Positions 63,813 to 64,000 of a stretch of 64,000 nucleotides of DNA are shown here, piece by piece. The DNA comes from Megaera polyxenophila (lineage in GTDB: Bacteria > Pseudomonadota > Alphaproteobacteria > Rickettsiales > Rickettsiaceae). The stretch lies in NCBI RefSeq assembly GCF_029982035.1, contig NZ_CP104166.1:1240001-1304000 (forward strand). The letters are read 5' to 3'. Below the pieces are notes generated by a model. It worked only from the letters and a program-made list of their open reading frames with translations, was not told the DNA's origin and did no database searches. Position 1 is the first letter of the stretch. The number at the start of each line of letters is the position of its first letter. Both the position numbers and the translations under genes were made by a program.

Positions 63813-64000
63813 TTAGGTAGACGCCGTGATAATTTCTCTTCCTCTAATTTCCTCTTAATTTGTTAATTAAACGATCATTACCACGACATCCCCCGCAGAA
63901 CCGTGCTTGCAGTTTTCCCGCACACGGCTCTTCAATGGAACATTTGCTATAAAAGCTAGAATTAATACATTGGATAGCATATCCTCGGTGTCGGTAATGG
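63813..64000 (-). mobile_element. Group II intron 3' end (antisense insertion in putA)
   Basis: On the minus strand, GAGCCGTGTGCGGG-AAAAC-TGCAAGCACGGTTC (63898-63930) has the form of group II domain V (GAGCCGUAUGCGG...CGUACGGUUC) and the sequence then runs to a plausible domain VI and 3' end (GGCGTCTACCTAAT) at 63813. The rest, including any maturase, is outside the window. As the intron is antisense to putA, it cannot be spliced from the putA mRNA. Confidence 0.75.

Noticed and set aside
1..64000. CRISPR arrays or rRNA genes
   Set aside because: No regularly spaced repeats with unique spacers and no 16S/23S/5S signature were seen.

Overview
The window is AT-rich (about one third GC by eye) and looks like the chromosome of an obligate intracellular alphaproteobacterium of the Rickettsiales, most likely a Rickettsiaceae endosymbiont with heavy insertion-sequence load. 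The evidence is the mrp / hflK / hflC / htrA block, a GapR-type nucleoid protein, small proteins that resemble Rickettsia-restricted families, a stand-alone SpoT hydrolase, ProP-like MFS carriers, and accessory genes (STAND/TPR, LuxR, histidine-kinase-like, Rpn nucleases, SpoT) of the kind amplified in large Rickettsia genomes. I do not name a species.

Layout. 1-1.5 kb: IS3 end, two nested IS630 copies and the 3' stub of an M32 carboxypeptidase. 1.6-9.6 kb: intact core genes, namely a cupredoxin/FTR1 iron-uptake pair with yciB, a degenerate response regulator with trhO, htrA-hflC-hflK, and a divergent mrp. 9.6-20.2 kb: core genes (rhodanese, gapR, infA, erpA-like, hisS) interrupted by three reverse-oriented IS91-like copies; one splits the gene upstream of hisS. 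20.2-21.5 kb: an AGCS amino-acid carrier. 21.8-32 kb: an accessory island between an IS5 and an IS630 element with a minus-strand operon (XRE regulator, coiled-coil protein, histidine-kinase-like membrane protein, STAND/TPR lipoprotein) and a plus-strand run (secreted 2H phosphoesterase, PAS-LuxR regulator, MFS carrier). 32-35.6 kb: core genes xerD, tRNA-Cys, rpiB, an NlpD-like lipoprotein, a phosphotransferase. 35.7-54.1 kb: a graveyard of mobile and broken genes: IS91, RelA/SpoT pieces, Tn3, IS200/IS605, Rpn nucleases, a Bax-inhibitor remnant, HU fragment, cold-shock protein, and one MFS gene broken by a group II intron, two IS630 copies and a tandem IS91 pair. 54.2-61.2 kb: core genes again (ABC exporter, rlmH, APC permease, mnmA, YgjP-type metallopeptidase). 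61.4-64 kb: truncated DMT carrier, a two-frame IS5-type transposase, and a putA dehydrogenase fragment cut by a second group II intron.

The dominant theme is mobile DNA remodelling: near-identical IS630 and IS91 copies sit inside or at the ends of genes, in several cases supplying new C-termini and stop codons. The IS91 transposase is frame-broken in the same two places in every copy, yet the element has multiplied recently, which suggests trans-supply or frameshifting. The most unusual gene set is the 23.6-29.7 kb regulatory/signalling island, with a lipobox-bearing STAND ATPase, a kinase-like protein lacking the usual catalytic motifs, two inverted repeats that could be operators, and a predicted exported 2H phosphoesterase.
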